Source: Methanosarcina acetivorans C2A (GTDB lineage: Archaea > Halobacteriota > Methanosarcinia > Methanosarcinales > Methanosarcinaceae). Taken from it: 64,000 nt of DNA. Shown here piece by piece: positions 37,728 to 46,185 of the stretch. A model generated the notes under the pieces. It did no database searches. It was not told the origin of the DNA and saw only the letters and a list, made by a program, of their open reading frames with translations. The position numbers were made by a program, and so were the translations under genes. Location: the NCBI RefSeq assembly GCF_000007345.1, contig NC_003552.1, positions 1,798,001-1,862,000 of the forward strand. Reading direction: 5' to 3'. The number at the start of each line of letters is the position of its first letter. Position 1 is the stretch's first letter.

Positions 37728-38408
37728 TTAAATGCTCCCTGAAGTAAACAGCAGTTGATATATCAGGTAAACAATATACAGGCCTGCTGGGATTCCGACA
37801 GTAAGGGAAGAATTCTTAATTGACATGTTTCGGGCATGTAAAAGTGCAAACACCCAGATGTACGCAGATAGTAAGGCACATAAAATTCCAATTATTTGTG
37901 ATGTGTAATAGAAGGGATTGTTTGAGAAGACCTGTCTTATGCCCTGTACCATGATTTGCGGGCCCATTGATGAAAAATCTACTGAAGACAGCAATTTATA
38001 CGATACGACAAAGCTTATGAAACCGCTAAATATTAGTGGTACAAACCCGTAACTCACGAATTCCAGAGTCCTCTTAAATGAACCTGTTGAATGAAACAAA
38101 GATGATATTAAATACAGGATCCCAGCCAGTATAAACCATGTTAAAAATGTTCCAATCAAACCCCCAAGGACACCTCCAGCGGCACCCGCGAATATTGCTA
38201 TAGAAGAAAAAGATGAGCCAGATGAGCCAAGGTCGGAAGAAAGTGATTCTCTAAACATATTCATGACAAGTAAACTTGAAGCTATTGCAAGTGCCGAGTA
38301 TACAAGTAATATCAGGGCAGGATACTTAAAACTGACTTCATTTTTCGATTTCCTGCTGAAAAACGAATCCGGGTTAAATAATAGACTATTTAGATCTAGG
38401 TTATCCAT
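37728..38408 (-). CDS. Yip1-family membrane protein
   Basis: The 226-residue protein begins MDNLDLNSLLFNPDSFFSRK and has five hydrophobic helices in the spacing of the YIP1 domain family, whose prokaryotic members are uncharacterised membrane proteins. GGTGG lies 7 bases before ATG 38408; the longer start at 38459 is less likely. A tiny remnant of a second copy lies at 35219-35261. The island promoter motif at 38777-38814 is the nearest one upstream, but would give a leader of over 300 bases. Confidence 0.8.
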   Translation of the reverse strand: MDNLDLNSLLFNPDSFFSRKSKNEVSFKYPALILLVYSALAIASSLLVMNMFRESLSSDLGSSGSSFSSIAIFAGAAGGVLGGLIGTFLTWFILAGILYLISSLFHSTGSFKRTLEFVSYGFVPLIFSGFISFVVSYKLLSSVDFSSMGPQIMVQGIRQVFSNNPFYYTSQIIGILCALLSAYIWVFALLHARNMSIKNSSLTVGIPAGLYIVYLIYQLLFTSGSI

Positions 38409-38776
38409 ATTTTTTCCACCGTTAGAAGTGTCATTCAAGAAGTGCGAGATCACTTTCATAGTTTCAATATATTTACTTAAACATTTCTACTGAATTTTGT
38501 TGTTTTCAATTTTTCATTCATAGTTAAGTCATTATTCTCAAATCAAATAATATAAGTGTTAATTTTTGCTTATTTCCCAATTGTTTCTGAGTCTTATGAA
38601 AAAATTAAATATAGAGTGAATTTAATGAGATACTTCAAGTTATTCAAAACTGATAATCTGTTCGAGTTATTTATAGCTGGTAATCTGTTCGAGTTACTCA
38701 AAACCGGTAATCTGTGTCGTCCTTAAAAGATCATTCCGGAGCAAATTTGAATTCAAGTATTCACTTATAAACAACT

Positions 38777-38814
38777 CCTTATAAATTTTCTGACCGGAAT
38801 CTCTAACAATTCAG
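38777..38814 (-). promoter_or_regulatory. Shared island promoter motif, site 9
   Basis: Minus strand CTGAATTGTTAGAGATTCCGG, TCAG, AAAATTTATAAGG. The block next to it (38806-38985) is duplicated at 15415-15590. Confidence 0.55.
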
Positions 38815-38985
38815 CACTACCAGTGTTTATGATAAGTTGTTACAAAAAGAAATTATGTTCAGAAAAAGGCATCAAAAGATCTGTTATCAAGAATATTTCG
38901 TCAAAAAAGAGAGAAAATGAGGGTGTGTTTCATCCTCTGCGTCAGGATAAAATCTGAAATTTTTTAGATAGCCTCTAAAAGGATT

Positions 38986-39393
38986 TCAGAGGAGCTGCTT
39001 TCCGGCTCCTGCACCGGATTTGCACTCATAAACATCGGTGATTTTCATAACGGCAAGGGCTTTTGCAGGGAACCTGTCTCCCAAACTCTTGACAGCTTTG
39101 TACATCTTCTCATAGTCTTCCCCATCGGTTTTGATCTCAAAATCCCCTTTTATCTGGTAGCAACCTTTGACCTCAGGCCCCCAGACATAGATTGAACCTC
39201 TCGGGTTTTCTTCAAGGTTCTGGCGGGTCTTATGGAAAAAATTGTCCGCAATCCAGATAGTCTCTCTGTCATCCTGAAGCTTGCAAAAGCCAATTGGGAT
39301 AACATTCGGTTCTCCGCTTTTCGAAGCGGTTGCAAAGGGAAAAATCTTCATTTTTGCAAAATCCTCTACCATTTCATTGCTCAATTTGACCAT
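38986..39393 (-). CDS. Pyridoxamine 5'-phosphate-oxidase-like flavin-binding protein
   Basis: The 135-residue protein has the split-barrel pattern of the PNPOx-like family (FPFATASKSGEPNVIPIGF, ETIWIADNFFHKTRQNLEENPRGSIYVW, YQIKGDFEIKTDGEDYEK). Most short archaeal members bind FMN or F420 and act as small oxidoreductases or flavin reductases; the substrate cannot be read from sequence. ATG 39393 follows GGAGTGATGAGA. It marks the left flank of the integrated element. A decayed copy lies at 15590-15781. Confidence 0.85.
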   Translation of the reverse strand: MVKLSNEMVEDFAKMKIFPFATASKSGEPNVIPIGFCKLQDDRETIWIADNFFHKTRQNLEENPRGSIYVWGPEVKGCYQIKGDFEIKTDGEDYEKMYKAVKSLGDRFPAKALAVMKITDVYECKSGAGAGKQLL

Positions 39394-39485
39394 TCTCATC
39401 ACTCCGTCATTGAATCTTTTTTATTAGAATAAATACTTATACGTAACCTTATTTAAACTAATTAAGTTATAAAGTTGGTGATGTT

Positions 39486-40787
39486 TTGAAATATAATGAA
39501 TTAAAGGACGATGCATATATAAAAAACTGGTTATCAGGAATTGGAGCAAAAACAACAACCAGAGAAGGCTATACTGATAGTTTAAGAGCTTATACTGAAT
39601 TCCTGAATAAGATTCCTGAACAAATCATCATCGAATCTGAAGAAGACATAAAATCCGGTAAGCTGATGAGGGAAAGAAGGATTTTCAACGAAATAAGGGA
39701 GTTTAGAGAATCCTTAGAGTCATCTGATATAGCCCCAATGTCGATAAAAGCTAGATTGACCGGTGTAAGAAGCTTTTTTAGTTTTTATAATATCCAATTG
39801 CCTGTTTTACCCAGATCGGCTACTAGTGCAAGGCCATTGATGGAAAATAGAGCAATTCCAACAAAAGAAGATATCAGAGAAACACTAACCGTAGCTGATC
39901 ACTTAGAGAAGGCATTAGTTCTTACTGGCATTTCAAGTGGCCTCTCCATAAACGAAATTTCAAACTTAATGGTAAGGGGATTTATGGAAGGTTATGACGA
40001 AGAAACCGGAATAACAACCCTGCACCTTATTAGGGAAAAAGTGGGATATGAATTTTATACATTCTTAACTCCTGAAGCTTCGAGGGCTATATGGAATTAT
40101 CTGGAATATAGAGGAAGGACAACTGAAAAGAAAGACAAAGTCAGACAAAGCCAGTTACTAAAACAAAAAATAAAATACGACAAAAAAGGTAATCCAACGG
40201 GATACCTGTTCATTAACCGCTATATACCCTATGAATATCTTGAATGTAATAACGAAAAAGAAGCCGAAGAGCTCAGAAAGCTTAACACTAAAAATATACA
40301 AAAGATTTATAGAGAACTTAATGAAAAGGCAGGAAAATCAAACCCGTTAGGTGAACGAAACCTGGTAAGATCACATAACGTAAGGAAGTTTTTCAACAGC
40401 ACAATGTTAGCTAATAGGGCTGAACTTTTTTTTGTTGATTTTTTAATGGGTCATCAAATCGATGGTACCCGAGACGCCTATTTCAGGGCTGATCCGGTTT
40501 CACTGAGGAAAGAATACGAGAAATATATTCCCTACCTCACTATAGAAAAGACATTAGATCCAACTGAACACCCAACTTTTATTCAGATGAGAAAAGATGC
40601 TGATGCATATAAACGGGTAGCGGATATTGCATCTGAAGAAAGGAAGGCGGAGCGGGAAGAATTGCAAAATTTACGAACGGAAATTGAAAACATGAAAAAG
40701 AAAGAGGACATTAAAAAAAGCACTATAAACTTCAACGATCCCGATATCCGGGCACAGTTATTAAAGTTTTTAACCGATAACCAGTAA
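39486..40787 (+). CDS. Tyrosine recombinase / integrase of the integrated element
   Basis: The 433-residue protein has an N-terminal core-binding domain, a catalytic domain with HxxR (His297, Arg300 in SHNVRKFF), His323 in FLMGHQ and nucleophile Tyr333 (DAYF), and a C-terminal coiled coil (about 375-415). The first catalytic Arg, expected in a GLRxxE-type motif, aligns with Ser154 (SGLSINEIS). It probably mediates integration or excision of the element that follows. The start is TTG with GGTGATG upstream. The att sites were not found. Confidence 0.88.
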   Translation: MKYNELKDDAYIKNWLSGIGAKTTTREGYTDSLRAYTEFLNKIPEQIIIESEEDIKSGKLMRERRIFNEIREFRESLESSDIAPMSIKARLTGVRSFFSFYNIQLPVLPRSATSARPLMENRAIPTKEDIRETLTVADHLEKALVLTGISSGLSINEISNLMVRGFMEGYDEETGITTLHLIREKVGYEFYTFLTPEASRAIWNYLEYRGRTTEKKDKVRQSQLLKQKIKYDKKGNPTGYLFINRYIPYEYLECNNEKEAEELRKLNTKNIQKIYRELNEKAGKSNPLGERNLVRSHNVRKFFNSTMLANRAELFFVDFLMGHQIDGTRDAYFRADPVSLRKEYEKYIPYLTIEKTLDPTEHPTFIQMRKDADAYKRVADIASEERKAEREELQNLRTEIENMKKKEDIKKSTINFNDPDIRAQLLKFLTDNQ

Positions 40788-40941
40788 CGGAATTCTAGCT
40801 TTATACTTCTTTAGTTCTATATATAGTGTATTTATAACTCCATGATTTTTCTAAATATGATAATCTATGTATTAGTAACTATTACTTTATAGATTAACAA
40901 AAACTATTTATGCATAATATTTCATATGTAAATACTGGTGA

Positions 40942-41103
40942 ATGGTAGCAGGAGGTGAGACTATAGTAAGAATGGTAGGAAATAAGGCATCAATCAGTTT
41001 ATATTTAGATCTTGATGTTCTGGAAAAGGTTGACGAGAAGCGAGGATTAATAAAAAGAAATACGTACTTGGCCAATCTAATTAAAAACATTATCGACGCA
41101 TAA
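40942..41103 (+). CDS. Ribbon-helix-helix DNA-binding protein (53 aa)
   Basis: The small frame encodes a strand (NKASISLYLDLDVLEKVDEK), a turn and a second helix (RNTYLANLIKNIIDA), the pattern of CopG/Arc-type ribbon-helix-helix repressors. Such proteins often control copy number or the integrase in archaeal plasmids and viruses. ATG 40942 has GGTGA directly before it. An internal ATG at 40972 is preceded by GGAGGTGAG, but at long spacing. It lies between the integrase and the replication gene. Confidence 0.7.
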   Translation: MVAGGETIVRMVGNKASISLYLDLDVLEKVDEKRGLIKRNTYLANLIKNIIDA

Positions 41104-41156
41104 CGACTTTTTTGGATACATATCGACTATATAGCTGAAAGCATCGAGGAATTCAC

Positions 41157-41456
41157 ATGAAACAATTCAATTTCAGAAAAAGAATTGCAATATTGCGAAT
41201 CCATGTTTACAGAGCGCGAGGTATGGAATCGTTTTGGAATCGCGCGATATTTGAGAAAGGTAGAGCGGCGCAGGCCACACTCGATCGGATTTACGAAGCC
41301 AGGGAAATCATTCAGAACATGAGTAAAAAAATTAGCAGATCAACAAGAGAACACGTGTCAACAAGAGATGACGCACGTTCCCGATGTGTTATAGGTATAT
41401 TCAAAAGTCGACTACGCGCAGCACATCCGACGTACAACTGCCGGAGAGTGGTCTAA
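41157..41456 (+). CDS. Hypothetical basic protein of the element
   Basis: The 99-residue protein is rich in Arg and Lys and mostly helical (EKGRAAQATLDRIYEAREIIQNM). GAGGAATTCAC before the ATG supports translation. I do not recognise a family. Its stop overlaps the next start (TAATG), so the two are co-translated. Confidence 0.5.
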   Translation: MKQFNFRKRIAILRIHVYRARGMESFWNRAIFEKGRAAQATLDRIYEAREIIQNMSKKISRSTREHVSTRDDARSRCVIGIFKSRLRAAHPTYNCRRVV

Positions 41457-41614
41457 TGCAGGCTACTAATGTAACTTTTAAACCCTCAACCGTTGTGTAT
41501 TTCAAGAATCTTTTTTCAGAAAACAAGAACATAGTAGAGCAGATGCTTCGGTCCGAGGACCTAATGGAACGAGCGATCGCAAAAACAATTATGACAGCGG
41601 CAGGAGTGACTTAA
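41456..41614 (+). CDS. Small hypothetical protein (52 aa)
   Basis: The frame (MQATNVTFKPSTVVYFKNLF ...) starts in the TAATG overlap with the upstream gene, and GGAGAGTGG lies 5 bases before the ATG. Family unknown. Confidence 0.45.
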   Translation: MQATNVTFKPSTVVYFKNLFSENKNIVEQMLRSEDLMERAIAKTIMTAAGVT

Positions 41615-41617
41615 AAA

Positions 41618-41824
41618 ATGCTAGAATGTCAGAGCCGCCCCTTTAGGACCCGAGAGGCGGCAAATCTCGAAAACGTTCTTGAATTTTTAACGAAAAGCAG
41701 TTTCTTGATAGAGACAATTGTTCTATCTATCATATATAGTCACAGTCGGGTATATAAATTATACGGGTATGCAAGAAGACCAATCCCGGAAAGCGGAAGA
41801 TTCGAAGATGAGGGGACTAAATAA
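41618..41824 (+). CDS. Possible small protein before the primase-polymerase gene
   Basis: The 68-residue frame ends in the TAATG overlap with the 41824 start. It has no clear ribosome site, and its sequence crosses a TATA-like stretch (about 41750-41765) that may instead be the promoter of the next gene. It may not be translated. Confidence 0.25.
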   Translation: MLECQSRPFRTREAANLENVLEFLTKSSFLIETIVLSIIYSHSRVYKLYGYARRPIPESGRFEDEGTK

Positions 41825-44013
41825 TGGTCTCCGAAACCAATCCATCTTTTGATTTTAGCGCGATTCCAGAAGACATGAGGGGGTTTAAAAATTGGGTCTT
41901 GTGGAAGTACGAACCCCGGAAAGACAACCCCAACAAACCCGCAAAGGTTCCGTACCGGACACGAACCCAGAAAGCCAGAGTATCCAACCCGGTAACATGG
42001 TCAAACCTTGATTATGTGATCCGGCAAATAACAAGATACCCAGAAAAGTTTGACGGTATCGGATTTGTATTCAGTGAAAACACCGGATTAGTGGGTGTCG
42101 ACTTCGATCATATCAGGGTCAATGAAACCGGGGAGATTGACCCAGTCGCACTGGAAGAAATAAGGGCACTAAACTCATATACGGAAATTTCCCCTAGTGG
42201 AACCGGTGTTCATGTAATCTGTAAAGGGGTTATGCCTGCAGCAGGTAGAAGGCAGGATAACCGGGAAATGTATAGCGATAGTCATTTCTTAACCTTTACA
42301 GGTGACAAGTTACCAGACACACCGACAACCATAAACGAAGCCCAGGAAGCAATAAACACCTACTATGAGAAATGGTTTTCCAAATCAACCGACGACAAAA
42401 CCCTAAGCAATGAAGCAAAAAAGGTAGTAAAATCTCTGAAAGCCAGTAAAAAACTTGGAGCCAAATTTAAACGACTATTCGACGGGGATATATCGGACTA
42501 TGACAACGACCAGAGCCGGGCGGATATTGCTCTTATGGGCATGGTCTACAGGGGATGTAAGGACCGCACCGTGACCATTGAAATATTCAAGGCGTCCAAA
42601 CTCGGAGAACGCGAAAAGGCCAAACGGGAAGATTACATTACGCGAACCATTGAAAATGTCATTCAAAACGAGGCTTACGGCAGACAAACCCGTAAAAACG
42701 CAGGTGTTGAAACCGAAGAAGACAGGGACGCCGAAGAAGACATCGATGAGGATGAAGCAAAATTCATTGATACCGACATTGATGAAAGGGACGTTGATCC
42801 GGCACTCATAGCAAAAGCGGAACGACTCGCGGAAAGGATACTTTCACACGGAAACCCGATAAAATATATAATGAAAACTGTAGCCCGTAAACATGTAGGC
42901 GATGTAAACACCATTGAAGCCATCGCGCTCGCAATCGGTTGCCAATCATGTCAGAATACATCCGGTATACAGGTATCAGTAAACGGTGAATCAGGATCAG
43001 GAAAAAGTCACGGCTTAAAGGTGTATATGCATTTAGTACCAGCCGCCGATAAACGAAAAGGAAGCCTAAGCTCGAAATCCGCATATTACATGGACCTTAA
43101 ACCGGGAACGGCGATATATTCAGATGACACCGATCCGGATGAGTCTATGCAGGAAGTAATCAAAAGATCAACCACAAATTACCAGGAATACACATTCCAC
43201 TACACTGTAAAAGATCAATCAGGGGTATCCGTTGCAATTCCACCGCGCATAAATTGGTTTTTAACGAGTGTAGAAAGTCACGTTTCAGACCAAGTTTTAA
43301 ATCGGCAATTGGTATTCGAGACGGATTCGAGCTACAAGCAAAAAAAGGCAATCAACGAAGTCCAAAAACGCGAGTTAATGCGGGGGGAAAACGAGACCGA
43401 AGTGAACCTCGGGGTACTCATCTGCCGAAGGATGCACGCCAATCTCAAAGAAGTTCTATTTAAAGTGAAAATACCATTCGCCGACAGAATCGAGCTTGAT
43501 GATGTGAGTAACAGCAGAATACTACCACTTTTTGCAGATATGATCATGGGTTATACCCTATGGCACTGGAAACAAAGAACGATAGACACAGACGGTAAAC
43601 TACTGGCAACTGAGGAGGATTTCCATAAAGCAAAAATGCTTTTTGTGTCTAGAGCTGAAAACACAGTAACGAAATTAACAAAAAATGAAAGCAAGATCAT
43701 AAAAAGTATTTTAGAACACGGTGAAGAAGGTGCTACTATGAACGAAATAGCGGACGACACCGGATTGGATTATGGAACTGTCCAGCGTATTATACTCGGA
43801 AGGAAAGACAGGAATACTAAGGGATTGATGGGGAAGGTTAAAGGGTTGAGACAGGAACATTTAAACGAAACGGAATACGACCGTGATGCAGTAGGAACAC
43901 TGATAAAAAGCAAAGGTAGAAAAGCAGATCGTATAAAACTAACAAATTACAACTACCATGAATTCGGACTGGGGGCATTTGACTTTATCAGGTTAAAGGA
44001 ACGAGTCGACTGA
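41824..44013 (+). CDS. Primase-polymerase/helicase replication protein
   Basis: The 729-residue protein starts with an archaeo-eukaryotic primase-type (NrS-1/PrimPol-like) domain. It has VGVDFDH (Asp93, Asp95) and SPSGTGVHV (His130), the metal and nucleotide ligands of that fold. A helical domain with an acidic linker follows (about 200-330), then a P-loop ATPase with Walker A GESGSGKS (388-395) and a C-terminal winged helix (EEGATMNEIADDTGLDYGTV). This layout is typical of replication initiators of archaeal plasmids and viruses: unwinding and primer synthesis at the origin. A candidate origin follows directly. GAGGGG lies 9 bases before the ATG. Confidence 0.82.
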   Translation: MVSETNPSFDFSAIPEDMRGFKNWVLWKYEPRKDNPNKPAKVPYRTRTQKARVSNPVTWSNLDYVIRQITRYPEKFDGIGFVFSENTGLVGVDFDHIRVNETGEIDPVALEEIRALNSYTEISPSGTGVHVICKGVMPAAGRRQDNREMYSDSHFLTFTGDKLPDTPTTINEAQEAINTYYEKWFSKSTDDKTLSNEAKKVVKSLKASKKLGAKFKRLFDGDISDYDNDQSRADIALMGMVYRGCKDRTVTIEIFKASKLGEREKAKREDYITRTIENVIQNEAYGRQTRKNAGVETEEDRDAEEDIDEDEAKFIDTDIDERDVDPALIAKAERLAERILSHGNPIKYIMKTVARKHVGDVNTIEAIALAIGCQSCQNTSGIQVSVNGESGSGKSHGLKVYMHLVPAADKRKGSLSSKSAYYMDLKPGTAIYSDDTDPDESMQEVIKRSTTNYQEYTFHYTVKDQSGVSVAIPPRINWFLTSVESHVSDQVLNRQLVFETDSSYKQKKAINEVQKRELMRGENETEVNLGVLICRRMHANLKEVLFKVKIPFADRIELDDVSNSRILPLFADMIMGYTLWHWKQRTIDTDGKLLATEEDFHKAKMLFVSRAENTVTKLTKNESKIIKSILEHGEEGATMNEIADDTGLDYGTVQRIILGRKDRNTKGLMGKVKGLRQEHLNETEYDRDAVGTLIKSKGRKADRIKLTNYNYHEFGLGAFDFIRLKERVD

Positions 44014-44060
44014 TATTTATTACCCATTTTTTGAGTCGACCGATATTTATTACCCATTTT
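44003..44060 (+). repeat. 28-bp direct repeat at the end of the replication gene
   Basis: GAGTCGACTGATATTTATTA followed by CCCATTTT occurs at 44004-44031 and, with one change, at 44033-44060. The first copy covers the stop codon of the primase-polymerase gene. The repeats may be iterons for the initiator. Confidence 0.65.
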
Positions 44061-44390
44061 ATACCCGTTTTTTTCCCTTTTTTTCCCATTTTTCGCCCAA
44101 TAAATCGATAGCGGTAGAATTCTTCGCCCAAAAACCCCAAAAAATGAAATATACAAAAAAAAAGTAAAATTTTATTTTTTATATTCTAACAGTATAAAAA
44201 CATACAATAAGTTAAAAAAAATTAATTTTAAAATTTTCTTATCATTTTTTTATTTATGGGCGAAGAATTACAAGTTTTAAAAATAAACAGTATCTACCTA
44301 CCTAATAATAATAAATTTTAATGGGAGAAGAATGGGTATAAAATGGGCGAAAAAGGGCGAAAAATGGGAAAAAAATACGGTTGACACGGT
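44061..44390. other. Candidate replication origin: inverted blocks around an AT-rich core
   Basis: A run of CCC/TTTT blocks (TATACCCG, TTTTTCCC, TTTTTCGCCCA; 44061-44130) is mirrored by TGGGTATAAAATGGGCGAAA and AATGGGAAAAAAAT at 44333-44380. Between them lies a core of almost pure A/T (44145-44330). With initiator-gene proximity and flanking direct repeats, this fits an origin with a DNA-unwinding element. Confidence 0.5.
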
Positions 44391-44495
44391 GGCAATAATA
44401 TAAAGCAAATACAATAATAATATGATGTCAATTGATAACGTTTACCCACAACAACCCACCACACTGTGTATTGGGGGTGGGGAGAAGCACAGTTG

Positions 44496-44531
44496 TGTTG
44501 GTGTTGGTGTTGGTGTTGGTGTTGGTGTTGG
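44496..44531 (+). repeat. TGTTGG hexanucleotide repeat, six copies
   Basis: Six perfect TGTTGG units, G/T-rich on one strand, follow the candidate origin. Such tracts can form unusual single-strand structures; its role is unknown. Confidence 0.8.
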
Positions 44532-44588
44532 ATGGGTGATTACAAACAAGCGGCTTTTTTAAAAATGTAGAGGAGAGGAAAAAAGAAA

Positions 44589-44717
44589 TCACGTTAAAAC
44601 GGGGTATTTTTCAACGTTTTTTAAGACATCCGGGTTACTAATAACGTCGATTTTAATTTCCAGGTACACAACTTCCCCGCATTCCGGGCAATGAAATTCA
44701 ATAATCATGTTCACCAT
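44589..44717 (-). CDS. Small CPxCG zinc-knuckle protein (42 aa)
   Basis: The frame starts MVNMIIEFHCPECGEVVYLE and ends near YPVLT, with one CPECG half-site. A second half-site is absent, so a zinc ion would need a dimer. The ATG lies inside the end of the upstream gene (44711-45025), overlapping by 7 bases, which supports co-translation. Function unknown. Confidence 0.5.
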   Translation of the reverse strand: MVNMIIEFHCPECGEVVYLEIKIDVISNPDVLKNVEKYPVLT

Positions 44718-45025
44718 ACCCCATAAGCGAACCCGTTAAAACTGCCATGTAACACCACCTCGGACCGTGGGCGTTTGATGGTGATTTCGATATAATGTAC
44801 ACGGACTTTATCACCGAGGGTAACTTTACGCATCTTCCCATTCATTTTAAATTTAAGGTCCCAGGGCGGGATTTTGTCTTTTTTATAAGTCATGTGCCCT
44901 GATTTGCCTCTGAGACCGGTGACTAGTGCGCTCAACTTTTCCTCAGCTTCGTGTGTTAGATCTTTCTCGATATCATGCATTATTCCGACGACTAAATCTG
45001 CTTTCTCAATTTTTTTCATTGTCAT
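44711..45025 (-). CDS. Hypothetical protein of the element
   Basis: The 104-residue protein has a helical N-terminal half (LVVGIMHDIEKDLTHEAEEKL) and a strand-rich basic C-terminal half (GKMRKVTLGDKVRVHYIEIT). GGAGGAAC precedes the ATG. It is divergent from the zinc-ribbon gene at 45168, with an operator-like inverted repeat between them, and overlaps the CPxCG gene downstream. No family recognised. Confidence 0.55.
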   Translation of the reverse strand: MTMKKIEKADLVVGIMHDIEKDLTHEAEEKLSALVTGLRGKSGHMTYKKDKIPPWDLKFKMNGKMRKVTLGDKVRVHYIEITIKRPRSEVVLHGSFNGFAYGVW

Positions 45026-45040
45026 GTTCCTCCGGTATAC

Positions 45041-45069
45041 TTACCTCTAAGGTTATGACTTTGAGGTAA
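45041..45069. promoter_or_regulatory. Operator-like inverted repeat between divergent genes
   Basis: TTACCTC (45041-45047) and GAGGTAA (45063-45069) form a two-half-site palindrome just upstream of the minus-strand gene, with TATA-like runs on both sides (about 45090-45150). It is a plausible site for the element's ribbon-helix-helix or winged-helix protein. Confidence 0.45.
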
Positions 45070-45167
45070 CTTGAAGAATATGACCGGGTGTATAAATAAC
45101 TTACGTCAGAAGTAATGTTTCTAAGGTGTATACATGGATTATATACTTTAAAGTAATTTTGTTTACC

Positions 45168-45311
45168 ATGGCTAAACGCGAAATTCAAATAACTGTTATC
45201 GAATGCACATGCGAGCGGTGTGGTCATGTATGGCAGGCAAAGTTAGAAAATCCAGTGATCTGTCCCAAGTGCAAAAGTCCGTATTGGGATGTACCAAAAA
45301 AGAAAAAGTAA
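45168..45311 (+). CDS. Zinc-ribbon protein (47 aa)
   Basis: The frame starts MAKREIQITVIECTCERCGH and has CERC and CPKC half-sites, a complete zinc ribbon, followed by a lysine-rich tail. The ATG at 45168 has a TATA box (TATATACTTTAAAG) only about 25-30 bases upstream, so the mRNA is probably leaderless. Likely nucleic-acid binding. Confidence 0.65.
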   Translation: MAKREIQITVIECTCERCGHVWQAKLENPVICPKCKSPYWDVPKKKK

Positions 45312-45488
45312 CACGTGGCGATATCATGAGCGCCTGAAAACTGAAACGGCAGAAAAGTTTAAAAAGTAATTATATTATTGATTCATTTCTTCTTTTATTT
45401 TTATATTCTATATAGTTCCTGGTTTTTTATAATGCCCATGTGGTGAATATATATACAGTGACGTAACTATTTTTATTTGTGAAAATAT

Positions 45489-45827
45489 ATGACTCCAACA
45501 CGAAAATATGAATTGACTTGCAACTATTGCGGAGAAAAATTTCATACATATTTTCCAAATCGTAGGGCGTGCAATAACCCCAACTGCCACAGGAAAGCAG
45601 TAAGGGATACCAAAAAAGCACTGCAAGATCAGGTAAACCCCCGTGCGCCCCAGGAACCTGATAAACCCGCAAAACCGGCAGAACCCAAGGAACACGGGAA
45701 ATACATACCCTCTATGCGAACTTGTGAAATCTGCGGACGCGAATTTAAGTCACCCACCGGTAGAGCTCTCGTTTGTTCTCCGAGATGCAGGACAGCCAAA
45801 TGGAAACGAAATCACCCGGGGCGATAA
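45489..45827 (+). CDS. Protein with two treble-clef-type zinc fingers
   Basis: The 112-residue protein has an N-terminal finger (CNYCGEKFHTYFPNRRACNN, then CHRK), a Pro/Lys-rich linker (about 48-72) and a C-terminal finger (CEICGREFKSPTGRALVCSP, then RCR). Such paired fingers occur in small plasmid and viral DNA-binding proteins. A TATA-like run at about 45450 suggests its own promoter, leading into the next two genes. Exact role unknown. Confidence 0.7.
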   Translation: MTPTRKYELTCNYCGEKFHTYFPNRRACNNPNCHRKAVRDTKKALQDQVNPRAPQEPDKPAKPAEPKEHGKYIPSMRTCEICGREFKSPTGRALVCSPRCRTAKWKRNHPGR

Positions 45828-45828
45828 A

Positions 45829-46185
45829 ATGACGGGGAATGACGGTTACCAACCTTTGAAGTATCGTGAAATCATAGCAGACCTTATGAACGGGCTAACC
45901 CTGGACGACCAGCTCAAAAAACGAAAGGTCGAGGGGGAAAAACCATATTTAACACACCAATCACATAAATCCGTGATGAGAAAAAAAATCATGCGAGTTT
46001 ACTCAATCGAGTCAGCAGTCATTGAATATCATAAAATGAATAAAAGACCAATCGAAGATATGAATCAGATTTCACAATACATTACGGATCATACATTATT
46101 CAAAAACTTTGATTGTATGCCGGTAATTCTGGAAATGTTTGCGGCAGGATGGAAGTTACCTGAAATGGAGACGGTGATGAAATGA
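45829..46185 (+). CDS. Hypothetical helical protein, coupled to the P-loop ATPase
   Basis: The 118-residue protein begins MTGNDGYQPLKYREIIADLM and is predicted mostly helical and basic. ATG 45829 starts 1 base after the upstream stop and has GGGGCG before it; the longer open frame upstream overlaps the zinc-finger gene and is a shadow. Its end overlaps the ATPase start by 4 bases (ATGA). Perhaps a partner or adaptor of the ATPase. Confidence 0.6.
   Translation: MTGNDGYQPLKYREIIADLMNGLTLDDQLKKRKVEGEKPYLTHQSHKSVMRKKIMRVYSIESAVIEYHKMNKRPIEDMNQISQYITDHTLFKNFDCMPVILEMFAAGWKLPEMETVMK

Noticed and set aside
45643-45828. Extended N-terminus of the 45829-46185 gene
   Set aside because: The extension lies wholly inside the zinc-finger gene in another frame, while ATG 45829 has a ribosome site and abuts the previous stop.
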